Origin: an uncultured Clostridiaceae bacterium | Lineage (GTDB): Bacteria > Bacillota > Clostridia > Lachnospirales > Lachnospiraceae | Direction of reading: 5' to 3' | Assembly (NCBI GenBank): GCA_947175375.1 | Contig: CAMWMT010000154.1 | Coordinates: 1-6,614, forward strand | DNA length: 6,614 nt | Part shown: positions 1 to 6,113 of the stretch, in pieces | Layout of the letters: the number at the start of each line of letters is the position of its first letter | How positions within the stretch are numbered: position 1 is the first letter of the stretch | The notes under the pieces: generated by a model | What the model saw: only the letters and a program-made list of their open reading frames with translations | Database searches by the model: none | What the model was told of the DNA's origin: nothing | Translations under genes and position numbers: made by a program

Positions 1-50
1 TTGGCAGCTCTTTTGATTCTCCACTTACTGGCAGGAGCTCGCCGCTCTTT

Positions 51-67
51 GAACAGATTGTCTGTTC
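51..67. other. small hairpin next to leftward promoter (5' stem-loop or weak terminator)
   Basis: GAACAGA and TCTGTTC form a perfect 7-bp stem around a 3-nt TTG loop. Read leftward, position 67 lies 6-7 nt past the -10 box of the minus-strand promoter, so that transcript would begin with this hairpin, a known arrangement for protecting 5' ends. Read rightward, the stem is followed by CTTTTTATT and could be a weak intrinsic terminator for a gene to the left of the window. The stem has only three G-C pairs. The two readings cannot be separated from the sequence alone. Confidence 0.4.
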
Positions 68-73
68 CTTTTT

Positions 74-102
74 ATTATATGCAAAAATAAGTTATAAATC
101 AA
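74..102 (-). promoter_or_regulatory. sigma-A-like promoter reading left out of the window
   Basis: On the minus strand, TTGATT (97-102) is separated by exactly 17 nt from a consensus TATAAT (74-79). Transcription would start near 66-68 and run leftward. The remaining bases of the window in that direction show no convincing start codon with a ribosome binding site, so they are probably untranslated leader of a gene lying beyond the left edge. The -10 is perfect, the -35 matches 4 of 6, and the surroundings are AT-rich. Confidence 0.5.
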
Positions 103-130
103 CATAAATTTTTGCCGGGATAGTGAAAAC

Positions 131-159
131 TTGAAATGATATGAAAGATACTGTACAAT
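131..159 (+). promoter_or_regulatory. sigma-A-like promoter of the pRiA4b ORF-3-like gene
   Basis: TTGAAA (131-136) and TACAAT (154-159) are each 5 of 6 to consensus and 17 nt apart. Transcription would begin near 166, giving a leader of about 44 nt before the ATG at 210. An upstream ATG at 141 lies between the two boxes and would not be in the transcript, which supports the downstream start. Confidence 0.55.
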
Positions 160-196
160 GGCTGTATATTACTAAAGGGAATCATTTCACTGACAT

Positions 197-201
197 GGAG
201 G
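197..201 (+). promoter_or_regulatory. ribosome binding site that decides the start at 210
   Basis: GGAGG ends 8 nt before the ATG at 210, an ideal Shine-Dalgarno distance. The ATG at 141 has no comparable purine run at the right spacing, and the ATG at 195 overlaps this site. Confidence 0.65.
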
Positions 202-209
202 AACAGAAA

Positions 210-1880
210 ATGGCTTTGGAGCAACTGTATGACCTGGCGTTTCAATATAAGAAAACGAAATTGTGGGAAAGAATTCGGGAATCACAGATCTTTGCTGTGA
301 AGCTGTCTGACGGCAGGACAGGTTATATCTCTGTTATGGCACCCAATGGCGAGTACCATGCAATAAATTTGTATATAGGAGAAGAAGGATTCCGGACTCT
401 GCGCACGAGGTGGAAGGTAGCTGGTTATATGATATTCGATCTGGATTATCAGGAGCATTTGATGGGACAGGATTGTCTGCAGTGTGCTTTTGAGAAAAAA
501 GCCGGGATGTCTCCGGAGGAGTATGAAGAGGTGAAAGCCTATACCCGTTCTCATGGTATCAGGTTGGGCGGCAAATATACATATCCTAAATTTTTGAAGC
601 TGCAGCCGTACTGTATTCCATGGTATCTGCAGCCACAGGAAGAGGAATGTCTGTGTCAGGGGCTGGCGGCGGCTGTTGAGATGGCAAGGCTTCTGGATGA
701 GGCAGAGCCGAATGCGTTATGTCTGGAGGATTTCCATGGTGAGACAAAGGAAATTCCAATGCTGGAGCAGAAAAACGGGAAGTTTATTCTGCAAATGACA
801 GCGGTTCCTGAGGATGAGCCGGAAATCTGGCCGGTGCCAAAGCGGTACAATGATATCGCAATGGCAACCTTAAAAAAGATGAAAAAGAAGGGAGTCTGGC
901 AATGTGAGATTATACGGATGCCAAACCCGGTTCAGGATAATCCGGAAGATGTACCGGCTTTTCCTGTATTTCTTCTGGCGGTCGAGACCGGTTCCGGGTG
1001 TGTTTTGCCTTTAATGCCGGTAATACATTATGAAAACAATCCGGAAGAGCTTTTTGATCAGATGCTGGATGCCTTTGTGAAACTTGGCACATGTCCGAAA
1101 AAACTGGAAGTACGCGATGAGCGTACCTGTGCATTTGCAAAAGAATTTTCTGATAAACTGGGTGTTCCTGTTACGATTGAAGATACAATGCCGGATCTGG
1201 ACGATGCAAAATTTGATTTTCTGGACAACGTGTGTATGAGCGAGAACGGGCAGATGGATGAATTTATGCAGCTTCTGGATATACTGGGGGATTTGGACGA
1301 CAGCGATCTTCCGCAGGAAATTGCCGGACAGCTTAAGCTGCTTAAAATGCTGGAGAAACAGGGGCTTATGCAGGATCTTCTGTCGGGTGCATTTCCAGAG
1401 ATGGGATCAAAGGATACCAGCAGAAAAAACAATAAGAAAAAGATCAGTAGGAAAAAGGCGGCAAATGAATCATATGTGATCAGTGTTTCTCTTGGAAGAG
1501 GATGCTACCGCCATATACGGATTTCAGGAAAGAGCACATTATGGCAGCTGCATTGTGCGATTCTGGATGCATTTGATTTTTATGATGATCATGCTCACGC
1601 ATTTTTTATGGATAATAAAAAATGGAGTGACGTGGACAGTTATTATACGGAAATGGCAGCAGATGGAGAGCGCACAACTGAGAAGTATCGGTTGAATCAG
1701 GCAGGATTCTATAAAGGGATGCCGTTTAAATACGTGTTTGATTTTGGAGACGAATGGACCTTCCAATGCAAGGTGCTTCGGGTGGAAGAGGGCGATTCGG
1801 GTGCCCCAGTAATTATTAAGAGCAAGGGGGATGCGCCTTCTCAGTATGGATATTGGGACGATGAATGGGAAGATGAGTAG
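210..1880 (+). CDS. pRiA4b ORF-3-like multidomain protein, function unknown
   Basis: From the ATG at 210 the product is 556 residues. Roughly residues 1-170 (beginning MALEQLYDLAFQYKKTKLW) resemble the DUF7309-type N-terminal region found in this family. Around 230-380 is a DUF6930-like segment with an alternating hydrophobic pattern. An acidic stretch follows, then a lysine-rich linker at about 401-419. The C-terminal domain, about 420-556, matches the plasmid pRiA4b ORF-3-like family: it contains the VFDFGDEWTF signature and ends in an acidic tail, WDDEWEDE. There is no signal peptide or membrane segment, so it is probably cytosolic. The family was named from an Agrobacterium plasmid and its biochemical role is unknown. 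The gene has its own promoter and stands alone, convergent with the kinase gene 39 bp downstream. Its codons look more A/T-rich than those of the sugar genes. An in-frame ATG at 141 would add 23 residues but overlaps the promoter. Family assignment is from memory of sequence patterns; no search was run. Confidence 0.85.
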   Translation: MALEQLYDLAFQYKKTKLWERIRESQIFAVKLSDGRTGYISVMAPNGEYHAINLYIGEEGFRTLRTRWKVAGYMIFDLDYQEHLMGQDCLQCAFEKKAGMSPEEYEEVKAYTRSHGIRLGGKYTYPKFLKLQPYCIPWYLQPQEEECLCQGLAAAVEMARLLDEAEPNALCLEDFHGETKEIPMLEQKNGKFILQMTAVPEDEPEIWPVPKRYNDIAMATLKKMKKKGVWQCEIIRMPNPVQDNPEDVPAFPVFLLAVETGSGCVLPLMPVIHYENNPEELFDQMLDAFVKLGTCPKKLEVRDERTCAFAKEFSDKLGVPVTIEDTMPDLDDAKFDFLDNVCMSENGQMDEFMQLLDILGDLDDSDLPQEIAGQLKLLKMLEKQGLMQDLLSGAFPEMGSKDTSRKNNKKKISRKKAANESYVISVSLGRGCYRHIRISGKSTLWQLHCAILDAFDFYDDHAHAFFMDNKKWSDVDSYYTEMAADGERTTEKYRLNQAGFYKGMPFKYVFDFGDEWTFQCKVLRVEEGDSGAPVIIKSKGDAPSQYGYWDDEWEDE

Positions 1881-1919
1881 ATTCCATATACTTCTTTTTT
1901 CAACCTTTTGTTTTGATTC

Positions 1920-2813
1920 CTATGCAATATCAAAGTATGAATCCGGCAGCAGCGCCCCGCTGGTTCCCACCACTGCCGCGGCAATCCGGTTGGCGTCAGC
2001 AACAGCCTCTGCCATAGATGCGCCCTGCTTCAGTCGGGCGATGATTGTTCCAATATGGGAATCTCCGGCACCGATGGTATCAACAGTCTGTTCCGCCTTC
2101 ACACCGGGAACAAAGGCGGCTTTATCAGTTGATTTGTAATAGGCTCCCTGTTCGCCCAGGGTGACGATGACTGCATTGTGAGTTTTTTCATACAGGGCCT
2201 GGGCGGCTGCCTCCACGGTGCCTTCTCCCGTGTATTCCAATGCCTCTTCTTCATTGAGGTGCAGGATGGGAGAGAGGGCGAAGATCCGTGAGAGGATTTC
2301 GCCGGAGAGAACCCGGATTCTGGGTCCAGGGGCAAAATAAACCTGGAGTGCAGGGTGGTCTTCCAGAAACCGGACAATATGTGTTCCGGTACTTTCCTCG
2401 ATCTCCAGGCCGCAGATATAGGCACTGTCGATGGTATCCGCGTCCAGCAGCTCAAACCATTCCGGGCGGAAACGGTATTCCGCTCCACGGTGGCAGACGA
2501 AGGTGCGTTCCCCGGAAGCTTCCACAAAGCAGTAACAGCATCCGTTTTCCTGTTCCGGTGTGGGGATGGGACTTTTCACTCCTTTTTCAGACAGGGCTTC
2601 CCGGACGAAATGCCCATAGGTGCCCTTTCCTATGGGAGAGAATAGGATATAGGGAACCTGATAGAGACGGATCATATTGGAGACGTTGTAGGCACAGCCG
2701 CCCAGAGACATGGTCTGGCCGATCACATGGACGTCCTCACTGGTCTTTGGCAGATGATCAAGATGGATGATCACGTCCGTGACGGTGGAGCCGATGACTA
2801 ATACCTGTTTCAT
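1920..2813 (-). CDS. PfkB-family carbohydrate (or nucleoside) kinase
   Basis: This 297-residue protein has normal length for a ribokinase/PfkB-type kinase, which transfers phosphate from ATP to a sugar or nucleoside hydroxyl in the cytosol. The first beta strand (KQVLVIGSTVTDVI) is followed by the glycine pair of the substrate site (SLGGCAYNVS, 36-46). The ATP-side segments are HLNEEEALEYTG (185-196) and VTLGEQGA (217-224). The PfkB signature is DTIGAGDSHIG (245-255), with Asp251 as the expected catalytic base and GAG as the anion hole. The usual F/A after GAGD(S/T/A) is His here. ATG at 2813 follows an AGGGGGA ribosome binding site about 10 nt away and begins exactly at beta strand 1. The gene is divergent from the flavodoxin-fold gene and converges on the pRiA4b gene; I see no hairpin terminator in the 39 bp after its stop. 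The substrate cannot be told: ribose, fructose, adenosine and pseudouridine are all possible for this fold. Confidence 0.9.
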   Translation of the reverse strand: MKQVLVIGSTVTDVIIHLDHLPKTSEDVHVIGQTMSLGGCAYNVSNMIRLYQVPYILFSPIGKGTYGHFVREALSEKGVKSPIPTPEQENGCCYCFVEASGERTFVCHRGAEYRFRPEWFELLDADTIDSAYICGLEIEESTGTHIVRFLEDHPALQVYFAPGPRIRVLSGEILSRIFALSPILHLNEEEALEYTGEGTVEAAAQALYEKTHNAVIVTLGEQGAYYKSTDKAAFVPGVKAEQTVDTIGAGDSHIGTIIARLKQGASMAEAVADANRIAAAVVGTSGALLPDSYFDIA

Positions 2814-2885
2814 AATGAAAAATCCCCCTGTATCTTCATATAACTGGTATATATCTTACCACAGGAAAGGAAAAGAGGAAAGTAT
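2814..2885. promoter_or_regulatory. divergent 72-bp intergenic region with probable promoters and a small palindrome
   Basis: Both flanking genes start from this gap, so it should hold both promoters unless they lie inside the neighbouring genes. On the plus strand TATAAC (2839-2844) is a 5-of-6 -10 match but lacks a good -35. TGG before TATATA (2848-2853) resembles an extended -10. On the minus strand TGG before TAAGAT also resembles an extended -10. TGGTA (2845-2849) and TACCA (2857-2861) form a 17-bp interrupted palindrome that overlaps these candidates and could be an operator. The ribosome binding sites are AGGGGGA for the kinase and AGAGGAA for the oxidoreductase. No single promoter call is secure. 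Confidence 0.4.
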
Positions 2886-3500
2886 ATGGACAAAAATAAG
2901 ACAAAAGTTTTAATGGTCAATGGCTGTATCCGAGGCAGAGAATCCCGGACGTGGCGCCTTGCGGAGGTTTTTCTGAGAGAGATGAGAGGAATCGGGGAGG
3001 GGATATTCGACTATACGCAGCTTGATCTAGCACAGATGCCTCTGAAACCATTGACCGGTGAGTTTTTTGAGGAGCGGCAGAGATTTCTGGAGAAAAATGA
3101 CCGGACACATCCGCGGTTTGATCTTGCCCGCCAGTTCGCGCAGGCAGACCGGATTCTGGTGGCAGCTCCCTTCTGGGATCTGAGTATTCCGGCGATTCTC
3201 AAGCTGTATATTGAAAATATCTCTCTGGATGGCATTACTTTTGGATGCAATGCGAATGGCATGTATGGCATGTGCAGGGCCAGGGATATGCTCTTTTTTA
3301 CCACCCGGGGCGGATTCTATGGGAATGGCCCCATGGAACAGGGTGCCCGGTATCTGAAAGCTTTGTGTGAGATGTTCGGAATCCCGGAATTCCGCTGTAT
3401 CTGTGCGGAAGGGATGGATTTCGAACCGGAGCGGGAAGAGGAGCTGATGGCACATGCTGTGGAAGAAGCGAAAGAAGCCGGTCGGGTATACTGGTGCTAA
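2886..3500 (+). CDS. NAD(P)H-dependent FMN oxidoreductase, flavodoxin-like fold (AzoR-like)
   Basis: The 204-residue product has the layout of the flavodoxin_2 family (FMN-dependent NADH-azoreductase and NAD(P)H:quinone reductase relatives). The first beta strand TKVLMVNGCIRG (6-17) leads into the phosphate-binding loop region with SRTWRLAEVF. APFWDLSIPAILKLYIENI (94-112) matches the FMN-binding block seen in AzoR as APMYNFSIPAQLK. GITF follows at 116-119. FFTTRGG (137-143) corresponds to the second flavin-contact loop, and FGIPEF (164-169) to the late family motif. It would reduce quinones, azo or nitro compounds with NAD(P)H in the cytosol; the physiological substrate is unknown. It carries seven cysteines, including one as the last residue. 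ATG at 2886 is preceded at 7 nt by GAGG. The gene is monocistronic, flanked by a divergent kinase gene and a hairpin terminator. Calling it an azoreductase would go beyond the evidence. Confidence 0.87.
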   Translation: MDKNKTKVLMVNGCIRGRESRTWRLAEVFLREMRGIGEGIFDYTQLDLAQMPLKPLTGEFFEERQRFLEKNDRTHPRFDLARQFAQADRILVAAPFWDLSIPAILKLYIENISLDGITFGCNANGMYGMCRARDMLFFTTRGGFYGNGPMEQGARYLKALCEMFGIPEFRCICAEGMDFEPEREEELMAHAVEEAKEAGRVYWC

Positions 3501-3510
3501 AAAAATGTGC

Positions 3511-3542
3511 AAGATGGCTCTGGTCAAAACCAGAGCCATCTT
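3511..3542. terminator. bidirectional rho-independent terminator
   Basis: AAGATGGCTCTGGT pairs perfectly with ACCAGAGCCATCTT around a CAAA loop, giving a 14-bp stem. It sits 10 nt after the stop of the oxidoreductase gene and 25 bp beyond the stop of the leftward transketolase operon. Read rightward the stem ends in only three T residues. Read leftward a run of seven T follows after a short gap (the complement of A 3499-3505). It most likely serves both converging transcripts. Confidence 0.8.
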
Positions 3543-3567
3543 TGCGGATACAATTATATATAACCCA

Positions 3568-4509
3568 TTATTTGGAGAACATCTTTTTTGCCTGTGCCAC
3601 GATGTTATCGGAGCAGAGGCCAAATGCTTTCAGAAGCTCACCAGCAGGTCCTGAATGCCCGAATTCATCATTGACGCCGATGCGTTTTACCGGAGTCGGG
3701 CAGTTTTCGCTGAGGAAGGAACTTACCGCTTCGCCCAGACCGCCGATGATACTGTGTTCCTCTACCGTGATGACTTTACCGCACTTTTTAGCAACTTCCA
3801 GAACAAGTGCTTCGTCGAGCGGCTTGATAGTCGCCATGTTGATGAGAAATACGGAGATTCCTTCATCTGCAAGTGTCTTTGCTGCTTCAATGGCTTCCGG
3901 AACCATGATGCCGGTCGCGATGACTGCGATGTCTGTACCTTCCTGCAAGACTTCGCCCTTGCCGATCTCGAACTTGAAATCTTCGCTGTGGAAGACCGGA
4001 GTCGCGGCGCGGCCAAAGCGCATATAGACAGGTCCGTTCATCTCATATGCGGCTTTTACCATGGCTTTTGCCTCCACATCATCGGAGGGACACATAACAG
4101 TCATGCCAGGGATCGTTCGCATCAGCGCGAAATCTTCGCAGCACTGGTGGGATGCTCCGTCTTCTCCTACGGAGATACCACCGTGGGTCGCGCCGATCTT
4201 TACATTTAGATGCGGATAGCCAATCGTATTTCTGACCTGTTCATAAGCCCGTCCTGCGGCAAACATCGCGAAAGTGGAAGCGAAGGGGACCAGTCCCATG
4301 GTGGAGAGACCGGCTGCTGCGTTGATCATATTTGCTTCTGCGATACCGAAGTCAAAGTGACGGTCAGGATAAGCTTTCTGGAAGATGGATGTTTTGGTGG
4401 CTCCCGCAAGGTCCGCATCCAGCACGACCAGGTTCTTGGCGGTTGCTCCCAGTTCTTTTAAAGCGTTTCCGTAGCTGTCGCGTGTAGCGACTTTCTTCAT
4501 ATCAGCCAT
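3568..4509 (-). CDS. transketolase, C-terminal subunit (pyrimidine-binding and C-terminal domains)
   Basis: This 313-residue protein is the second half of a split transketolase. With the N-terminal subunit it moves two-carbon ketol units between ketose and aldose phosphates in the non-oxidative pentose phosphate pathway, using thiamine diphosphate. The pyrimidine-binding domain covers about 5-170. It has LVVLDADLAGATKTS (27-41), HFDFGIAEANMINAAAG (51-67) with Glu58 in the place of the glutamate that activates the thiazolium cofactor, and THGGISVGEDGASHQ (108-122) with the active-site His121. RFGR (164-167) fits the phosphate-binding arginine region. The C-terminal domain, about 190-313, contains the expected VEEHSIIGGLGEAV (249-262). 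The start has AGGAGG 8 nt upstream, lying inside the last codons of the preceding subunit gene, only 3 nt away, so the two are probably translationally coupled. It is the last gene of the operon. A specialised role, such as apulose-4-phosphate transketolase, cannot be excluded, but the araD neighbour favours general pentose metabolism. Confidence 0.93.
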   Translation of the reverse strand: MADMKKVATRDSYGNALKELGATAKNLVVLDADLAGATKTSIFQKAYPDRHFDFGIAEANMINAAAGLSTMGLVPFASTFAMFAAGRAYEQVRNTIGYPHLNVKIGATHGGISVGEDGASHQCCEDFALMRTIPGMTVMCPSDDVEAKAMVKAAYEMNGPVYMRFGRAATPVFHSEDFKFEIGKGEVLQEGTDIAVIATGIMVPEAIEAAKTLADEGISVFLINMATIKPLDEALVLEVAKKCGKVITVEEHSIIGGLGEAVSSFLSENCPTPVKRIGVNDEFGHSGPAGELLKAFGLCSDNIVAQAKKMFSK

Positions 4510-4512
4510 GAT

Positions 4513-5364
4513 CTATGCCTCCTCTATCTGCTTGCGGGCGGCTTCCAGTTCAGCCATACCCTGTGCGTACTGTTCGTCGTCCGGTGCCTTGCCGTGCCAT
4601 CCGGCCTGATCTTCCATGAAGGAAACACCTTTTCCTTTGGTCGTGCTCATCAGGATGGTTGTCGGTCTGCCCTGACCATGGTTTGCGTGGAATTTTTCAA
4701 ATGCATGTTCCATGTCATCAAAACTGTGTCCGTTGATCTTGAGCACATCGCATCCAAACGCTGCGAATTTGGCGTCAACCGGTTCAGAATTCATAACGTC
4801 GCAGGTGCGCCCGTCAATCTGCAGGCCGTTGATGTCTACGATGATACATAAGTTATCCAGTTCATAATGGGCAGCGCTCATGGTTGCTTCCCAGATCTGT
4901 CCTTCTGCCAGCTCGCCGTCGCCCACGATAGAATATACATTGATATCTTTGCCCAGATATTTTGCGCCTTTCGCCATTCCCACAGCAGCGGAAAGCCCCT
5001 GGCCAAGAGAGCCGGTGGACATATCCACGCCGGGTACCGTGTTCATGTTCGGGTGTCCCTGCAGATAGGAATCTGCGTGCCGCAGGGTGGGAAGGTCTTC
5101 CACTGGAAAATAACCGCGCCACGCCAGAGCGGAATAAAGCCCTGGAGCCGTATGTCCTTTGGATAATACAAAACGGTCACGGTCTTCCCGTTTTGGATTT
5201 TCTGGATCAATACGCATTTCTTTAAAATACAGGTAAGTAAACATATCGGCAGCAGAGAGGCTTCCGCCTGGATGTCCGGCTTTGGCGCCATGGGTGCTGG
5301 TCAGCACGCCTTCGCGTACCTTGACTGCCTGAAGCTGCAATGCTTTCTTGTCAGCAGATGTCAT
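4513..5364 (-). CDS. transketolase, N-terminal subunit (thiamine diphosphate-binding domain)
   Basis: This 283-residue protein is the diphosphate-binding half of a split transketolase and needs the C-terminal subunit to form an active site. Motifs appear in the family order: AGHPGGSLSAAD (29-40) with His31, LSKGHTAPGLY (68-78) with His71, LQGHPN (101-106) with His103, and TGSLGQGLS (117-125). The ThDP/metal motif starts at IVGDGELAEGQIWEA (146-160) and ends at Asn179 in DINGLQIDG. WHGKAP (257-262) supplies His258. All the histidines expected to line the substrate channel are therefore present. ATG at 5364 has AAGGAG 7 nt upstream. The gene follows araD by 33 nt with no hairpin between them and overlaps the ribosome binding site of the next gene. 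AraD makes D-xylulose 5-phosphate, the standard ketose donor of this enzyme. Confidence 0.94.
   Translation of the reverse strand: MTSADKKALQLQAVKVREGVLTSTHGAKAGHPGGSLSAADMFTYLYFKEMRIDPENPKREDRDRFVLSKGHTAPGLYSALAWRGYFPVEDLPTLRHADSYLQGHPNMNTVPGVDMSTGSLGQGLSAAVGMAKGAKYLGKDINVYSIVGDGELAEGQIWEATMSAAHYELDNLCIIVDINGLQIDGRTCDVMNSEPVDAKFAAFGCDVLKINGHSFDDMEHAFEKFHANHGQGRPTTILMSTTKGKGVSFMEDQAGWHGKAPDDEQYAQGMAELEAARKQIEEA
4518..4523 (-). promoter_or_regulatory. ribosome binding site of the C-terminal transketolase subunit, inside the upstream gene
   Basis: The minus-strand AGGAGG lies within the last coding codons of the N-terminal subunit gene (Glu-Glu-Ala-stop) and 8 nt before the ATG at 4509. Ribosomes finishing the first subunit would stop 3 nt from the next start, which helps keep the two subunits at equal amounts. 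Confidence 0.75.
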
Positions 5365-5397
5365 GATTTTGCTCCTTTTCTTTTTAAAATATTCTGA

Positions 5398-6099
5398 TCA
5401 GTGATTTCCCTGTCCATAATAAGCGTTCGGCCCGTGCTTACGCATAAAGTGCTTGTTTAGGATGTTGTCCGGGGCGGATTCTACCTTCGGGTTAAAGATT
5501 TCCGTGTACAGGTTCATTTTGGCTACTTCTTCCAACACAACGGAATGATAGACAGCCTGCGCGGCATCCTTTCCCCAGGTGAATGGTCCATGGTTCCGGC
5601 AGACAACAGCCGGGACATATATGGGATTGATGCCTCTTTGCTTAAATGTCTCGACGATGACATGGCCGGTATTGGTCTCATAATCCTCTTCGATCTCTTC
5701 TGTGGTCAGATTGCGGGCGCATGGCACCGGTCCGTAGAAATAATCTGCGTGAGTCGTACCATAAGCCTTGATGTCGCGTCCTGCCTGAGCGCTTGCCACT
5801 GCGAAGGGGCTGTGTGTATGCACGATGCCGCCGATCTCCGGAAACGCGTTGTAGAGTACCACATGGGTCTTTGTATCGGAAGAGGGATTCATGTCTCCTT
5901 CTACTTTATTTCCTTTGAGATCCATGACTACCAGATCTTCCGGCCTGAGCTCTTCATAATCCACCCCGGAAGGTTTGATAACAAACAAGCCTTTTTCGCG
6001 GTCGATGCCGCTGACATTTCCCCATGTATAAGTGACCAGTCCGCGTTTGGGCAGTTCCATATTGGCTTCATAGACTTTCAGTTTCAGTTCTTCTAACAT
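5398..6099 (-). CDS. araD: L-ribulose-5-phosphate 4-epimerase
   Basis: The enzyme converts L-ribulose 5-phosphate to D-xylulose 5-phosphate, the last dedicated step of L-arabinose breakdown, by a zinc-dependent retro-aldol mechanism (class II aldolase fold). The product, 233 residues, aligns along its length with E. coli AraD (231 residues) as I recall it. TWGNVSGIDREKGLFVIKPS (25-44) is the substrate phosphate region, with KPSGVDYEEL close behind. SSDTKTH carries Asp75, and GIVHTHS carries His94 and His96; with His170 in RNHGPFTWG these match the metal-site residues of E. coli AraD, shifted by one. TTHADYFYG supplies Asp119 and the C-terminal KHGPNAYYGQ supplies Tyr228, matching the catalytic Asp120 and Tyr229. 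ATG at 6099 has GGAAGG about 9 nt upstream. It follows the FG-GAP-like gene by 14 nt and precedes the transketolase genes in the same operon. L-fuculose-phosphate aldolase and other relatives are less likely given the near-identical motifs. Isomerase and kinase genes are not visible. Confidence 0.95.
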   Translation of the reverse strand: MLEELKLKVYEANMELPKRGLVTYTWGNVSGIDREKGLFVIKPSGVDYEELRPEDLVVMDLKGNKVEGDMNPSSDTKTHVVLYNAFPEIGGIVHTHSPFAVASAQAGRDIKAYGTTHADYFYGPVPCARNLTTEEIEEDYETNTGHVIVETFKQRGINPIYVPAVVCRNHGPFTWGKDAAQAVYHSVVLEEVAKMNLYTEIFNPKVESAPDNILNKHFMRKHGPNAYYGQGNH

Positions 6100-6113
6100 A
6101 GATATTTCCCTTC

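Noticed and set aside
49..78. Plus-strand promoter TTGAAC-N18-TATTAT
   Set aside because: Weaker -35 and longer spacer than the promoter at 131-159, and it overlaps the hairpin and the better minus-strand promoter.
1..90. Open plus-strand frame at the left edge ending in TAA at 88-90
   Set aside because: Too short to judge, a second frame is open over the same stretch, and the leftward promoter and hairpin explain the region better.
141..209. N-terminal extension of the pRiA4b-like protein from the ATG at 141
   Set aside because: It overlaps the -35/-10 promoter boxes, has no good ribosome binding site, and adds residues outside the recognisable domain.
2288..2770. 160-residue open frame opposite the PfkB kinase
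   Set aside because: It is Arg/Gly/Pro-rich, low-information sequence typical of antisense frames, with no ribosome binding site of note.
3027..3623. 198-residue minus-strand frame across the oxidoreductase gene and terminator
   Set aside because: It would read through the bidirectional terminator and is antisense to a well-supported oxidoreductase gene.
3655..4209. 184-residue open frame opposite the transketolase C-terminal subunit
   Set aside because: The minus-strand transketolase is unambiguous across the whole stretch; the opposite frame shows no family pattern.
3568..5364. Apulose-4-phosphate transketolase (AptA/AptB) as a specific call
   Set aside because: Split transketolases look alike at motif level, and no apiose isomerase or apulose kinase is visible, so only the general call is supported.
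5545..6096. 183-residue open frame opposite araD
   Set aside because: It is antisense to a gene with complete catalytic motifs, has no recognisable domain, and is a by-product of araD codon usage.
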